A stretch of DNA of 64,000 bases from Paraspadella gotoi. Taxonomy: Eukaryota > Chaetognatha. The translations under genes were made by a program, and so were the position numbers. Under the pieces are notes generated by a model. That model did no database searches and had not been told where the DNA came from. It was given only the letters and a program-made list of their open reading frames with translations. The number at the start of each line of letters is the position of its first letter. Within the stretch, counting starts at the first letter, position 1. The stretch lies in assembly GCA_051294375.1 (NCBI GenBank), contig CM119268.1:1167218-1231217 (forward strand), given 5' to 3'. Shown one piece after another: positions 36,115-64,000 of this stretch.

Positions 36115-37662
36115 AGGGAGTTTTCAGATTCGTCTTCAAGAGAAACGGGCAAGTTGCTGCTACGTGATTTTTGGGATGCGTAATTTATGAAAAGTTAAAA
36201 AAAATGGAAGATAATAAGACTAACATGTTATGTCTTTCTTTCATTTAAAAGCTCGTTTATAAAAATCGGTCAATCAACTTTTTCTTTTGGGTCATTTTCC
36301 GTGGCATTCCTGGTAATTAAAATTAAAAAGCAGAAGTTTTTACAAAATTCTTTCAAATCCAATTACTTCTTCGCATAATAAATGCTTTGTTGAAGTTGTA
36401 CCAAATTTATTATTACAGTATCTAACTGTCAGTAATTTATCTGCTTCATGAAACGAATTAAAAAAACTTTTTTTTCTGCAAGAAATTATATTTTGATTTA
36501 TGTTAATCAACAACAAATACTTTAAGTACAAAAAAAAACGATGAATTTTACAACAACAAGACGTATTTTTCAGGTTTAATTACAGAAAAAAAAAAATTGA
36601 AAAAAAACATCTCCAATGTCGGCGCAAGGACCCGCGAAGGTCAAGCAAGTAACAAATAGCAAACGTAGATAATAAACAGTACAACGGCATAAGCGGGTCA
36701 AAGCAATAGATAATAGGCAATACAGAAGGACCGACGTGGGAGCGTGGAAGTGTGCAATGTAATTGTAATAAGTGTCACGACATAATTTATCAGCGAAGTG
36801 GCGTCGAGGTAAATTTTGATAATCATTTAACTGGTAGTGGGGGCATCTGCTGCAGGAAGTTTCGAGCGCGAGCATGGCACGAAAAAAAAAGGGTGGGGAT
36901 TTAGATTGTAAAAAAAAAAAATTACAAAAAAAAAAACAAAAAAGAATTTAATACTACGCGGCAAAAGTGTGTGCGGCCGTGAATGCGTTTAAGGCACGAC
37001 ATTGGCAAGACGCAGCGCCTAATAATACTATAATAATATTAGTAAAAAAAAAAAAAAAAAAGATACGAATGATTGGAGTATTTGAATCAGGAATTAATCA
37101 ATTGTTGGATTGTTTTTTTTTAGTTCTCTATCGCTCGTTATCCTTTGTTCGCACGGGTTTTTTGTTTGTTTGTTCGTATATTAGCACGGGAACGGAAACT
37201 AATGGCGTTTACAAAGCTACCAGTCTCCCGAGGTTAAGATATAAAAAAAAAAAAAAGGCCTAAGGGAAAAAAAAAAAGGAAAAGCTACAAAGCTCAACAT
37301 CGAGATCCAATATTTTTTTCTTTTCTATAGAAGAACAGGGTTTTTTTAGTTGTTCGCTAATTTCTACACAGAAATCAATGATGAGTTGGATTTTTTTTAA
37401 ATATTTTTTTTTTCTTTCTCTTCAGTCGTTGACGCGAATTCACGCCTGGAATTAGAGAAGGGGGGGGAAGAGGCATTTAATTACGCTAGTTATTACTTTT
37501 TAATTGACTATAATTTATTGATTAATTCCTAATTAAGTAATTTTCCTTTTTTCCTTTCTTATTTTCAAAATATTTAAAAAAAAAAAAAACGTTTGTCTTT
37601 ATTTAATTTTCATAACGTTTGTATTTATAACGAGCGAAATAACGACTGCTCATTTGTTTGTT
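36115..37662. other. Intergenic DNA downstream of the lipoprotein gene
   Basis: Duplicate of 23,725-25,289 with few differences. On the lipoprotein (minus) strand an AATAAA poly(A) signal lies at 37,598-37,603, about 60 bases after the stop codon. Nothing else is recognised. Confidence 0.65.
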
Positions 37663-62873
<25,211 letters not shown>

Positions 62874-63047
62874 CGTTCTCCCTTTTCTGTTGGAGCCGTT
62901 ACCACTGGTCCAGCCAAACATGTGACGCGATGAGAAGAAAAAATAAAAATCCAGAAAAAAAATATGTTAATTGTTTTTTTTTGTCGGAGAAAAAAACGCT
63001 GTTCTTCTGTTGAGGAGGAGCTTAGGGCGACGAGGGAAATGAGCTCG

Positions 63048-63056
63048 CCTTTTATA
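63048..63056 (-). promoter_or_regulatory. TATA box of the lipoprotein gene
   Basis: TATAAAAGG on the minus strand, within ccctataaaaggcgagctc. A start site is expected near 63,025, giving a leader of about 150 bases to the ATG at 62,873. A (GA)n tract (63,078-63,116) sits directly upstream and could act as a GAGA-type element. Confidence 0.6.
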
Positions 63057-63074
63057 GGGGAAGACGTGAAAAGG

Positions 63075-63116
<42 letters not shown>

Positions 63117-63118
<2 letters not shown>

Positions 63119-63741
63119 AGAGTCGAGAGATCGAATTCGTTTGTCGAAGCGAAAAAAAAACTAATAATCAGCGATATATTCTTATTTTTCTTCTTCTTCT
63201 TCTTCTTTCTTATTCTAATTCATATCCTTCTTTCTTCTTCTTCTCCTCCTCTTCGTAAAGAATTAAGAGAATAGAAACACGGTTTAATTGTTAAATATTT
63301 TACCTAATCCATAACTAATTTTTGTTTGGCAAATCCATAACCTAATTTTTAACCTGATCCTTAACTCTAACATTTAATTAATCTTTAAAAAAAATTTAAA
63401 AAACAAATTTAAAATAAATTAGCTAAATTTGTTAAAAATTAGGCCCACGTGCTACCCACTTCTCGCGACCGCTGGCGTTTGCTGGGGAGTGGCTTTAAAA
63501 AAAAGAAATTGCGTCTACATGATTTTTTGCGCCGAATGAGTTCAAAAGTCAAGAAGAGGTTTTTTTTTCGCGGTGGCCTAGTCATCTTAGGCGATTTACT
63601 TAAAATTACATTAAGATTACAAATTCTTTCTCANNNNNNNNNNNNNNNNNNNNNNNNNACCGATCGTGGGTAGCTGTACGAAGACCATTCGGAGTTGCAA
63701 AAAAAAAAAAATTACCAATGGTTATTTATGGAGGCTTTAAT

Positions 63742-63781
<40 letters not shown>

Positions 63782-64000
63782 CTTCTCATCTCTCTTCTCT
63801 CTCTTCTCTCTCTCTCTCTCTCACACATTCTGACATATTCATACGCGCCGCTCCCTCAGCAAAAATATTTCCTATTCGCACTGAAAAAAATTTGGTCAAA
63901 GATTTTTTTTTTCTCTCCAGAGTCACGAGAATCAAAAATAATATAGGACGAAATATTTATTAAATTCGACAAGAAAAAATCCAAGATAAAGAATAAGTAA
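63117..64000. other. Region upstream of the lipoprotein gene
   Basis: TTC-rich tract at 63,185-63,255, degenerate cctaat units at 63,300-63,375, a 25-N gap at 63,634-63,658 and a (CT)n tract at 63,742-63,820. No gene is recognised. Confidence 0.6.

Overview
The window is a scaffold piece from an invertebrate animal nuclear genome, most likely a protostome and probably an arthropod. Genes are split by introns with GT..AG ends, there are long (CT)n/(GA)n microsatellites throughout, and the proteins include an apolipophorin-type lipoprotein and a neuronal calcium sensor whose C-terminus looks like an arthropod subgroup. The species cannot be named from sequence alone.

Layout. (1) 1-4,560: the 3' half of a plus-strand EF-hand neuronal calcium sensor gene, preceded by an error-rich duplicate of its own last part. 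(2) 4,560-8,600: AT-rich non-coding DNA. (3) 8,604-21,077, minus strand: a nine-exon gene for dynein regulatory complex subunit 5 (DRC5/TCTE1), a leucine-rich-repeat protein of motile cilia. Its 4.8-kb second intron holds, on the opposite strand, an intact single-exon 575-codon gene (17,258-18,985) for a secreted/membrane glycoprotein that resembles chuvirus-type envelope glycoproteins. (4) 21,578-21,651: a tRNA-Ile(AAU), followed by a 5'-truncated non-LTR retrotransposon. (5) 37,663-62,873, minus strand: an apolipophorin-like large lipid transfer protein in 17 exons (about 4,200 residues), one of them about 9 kb long. Its signal-peptide exon, with a TATA box upstream, lies near the right end, and its Cys-rich C-terminal exon lies at 37.7 kb.

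Assembly. 27,326-39,567 is a second copy of 15,087-27,300, joined at a 25-N gap. Its left half (27.3-34.1 kb) is full of one-base indels, even in the tRNA. This looks like a false duplication built from uncorrected long reads, not a genomic tandem duplication. The left end of the window (1-1,180, next to another 25-N gap) shows the same. The duplicated pieces of DRC5, the glycoprotein gene, the tRNA, the LINE and the lipoprotein 3' end should be counted once.

Most unusual signals. Splice donor sites have been tandemly amplified in three unrelated genes: about 15 copies in DRC5 intron 1, four in the calcium sensor gene and two in the lipoprotein gene. One lipoprotein intron has its two splice sites inside a 17-bp inverted repeat, and several introns carry complementary GA and CT tracts. 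A dispersed repeat ending in a 28-bp near-perfect palindrome flanks the glycoprotein gene on both sides. Several conserved exons carry single-base indels that break the frame; these are more likely sequence errors than real lesions.
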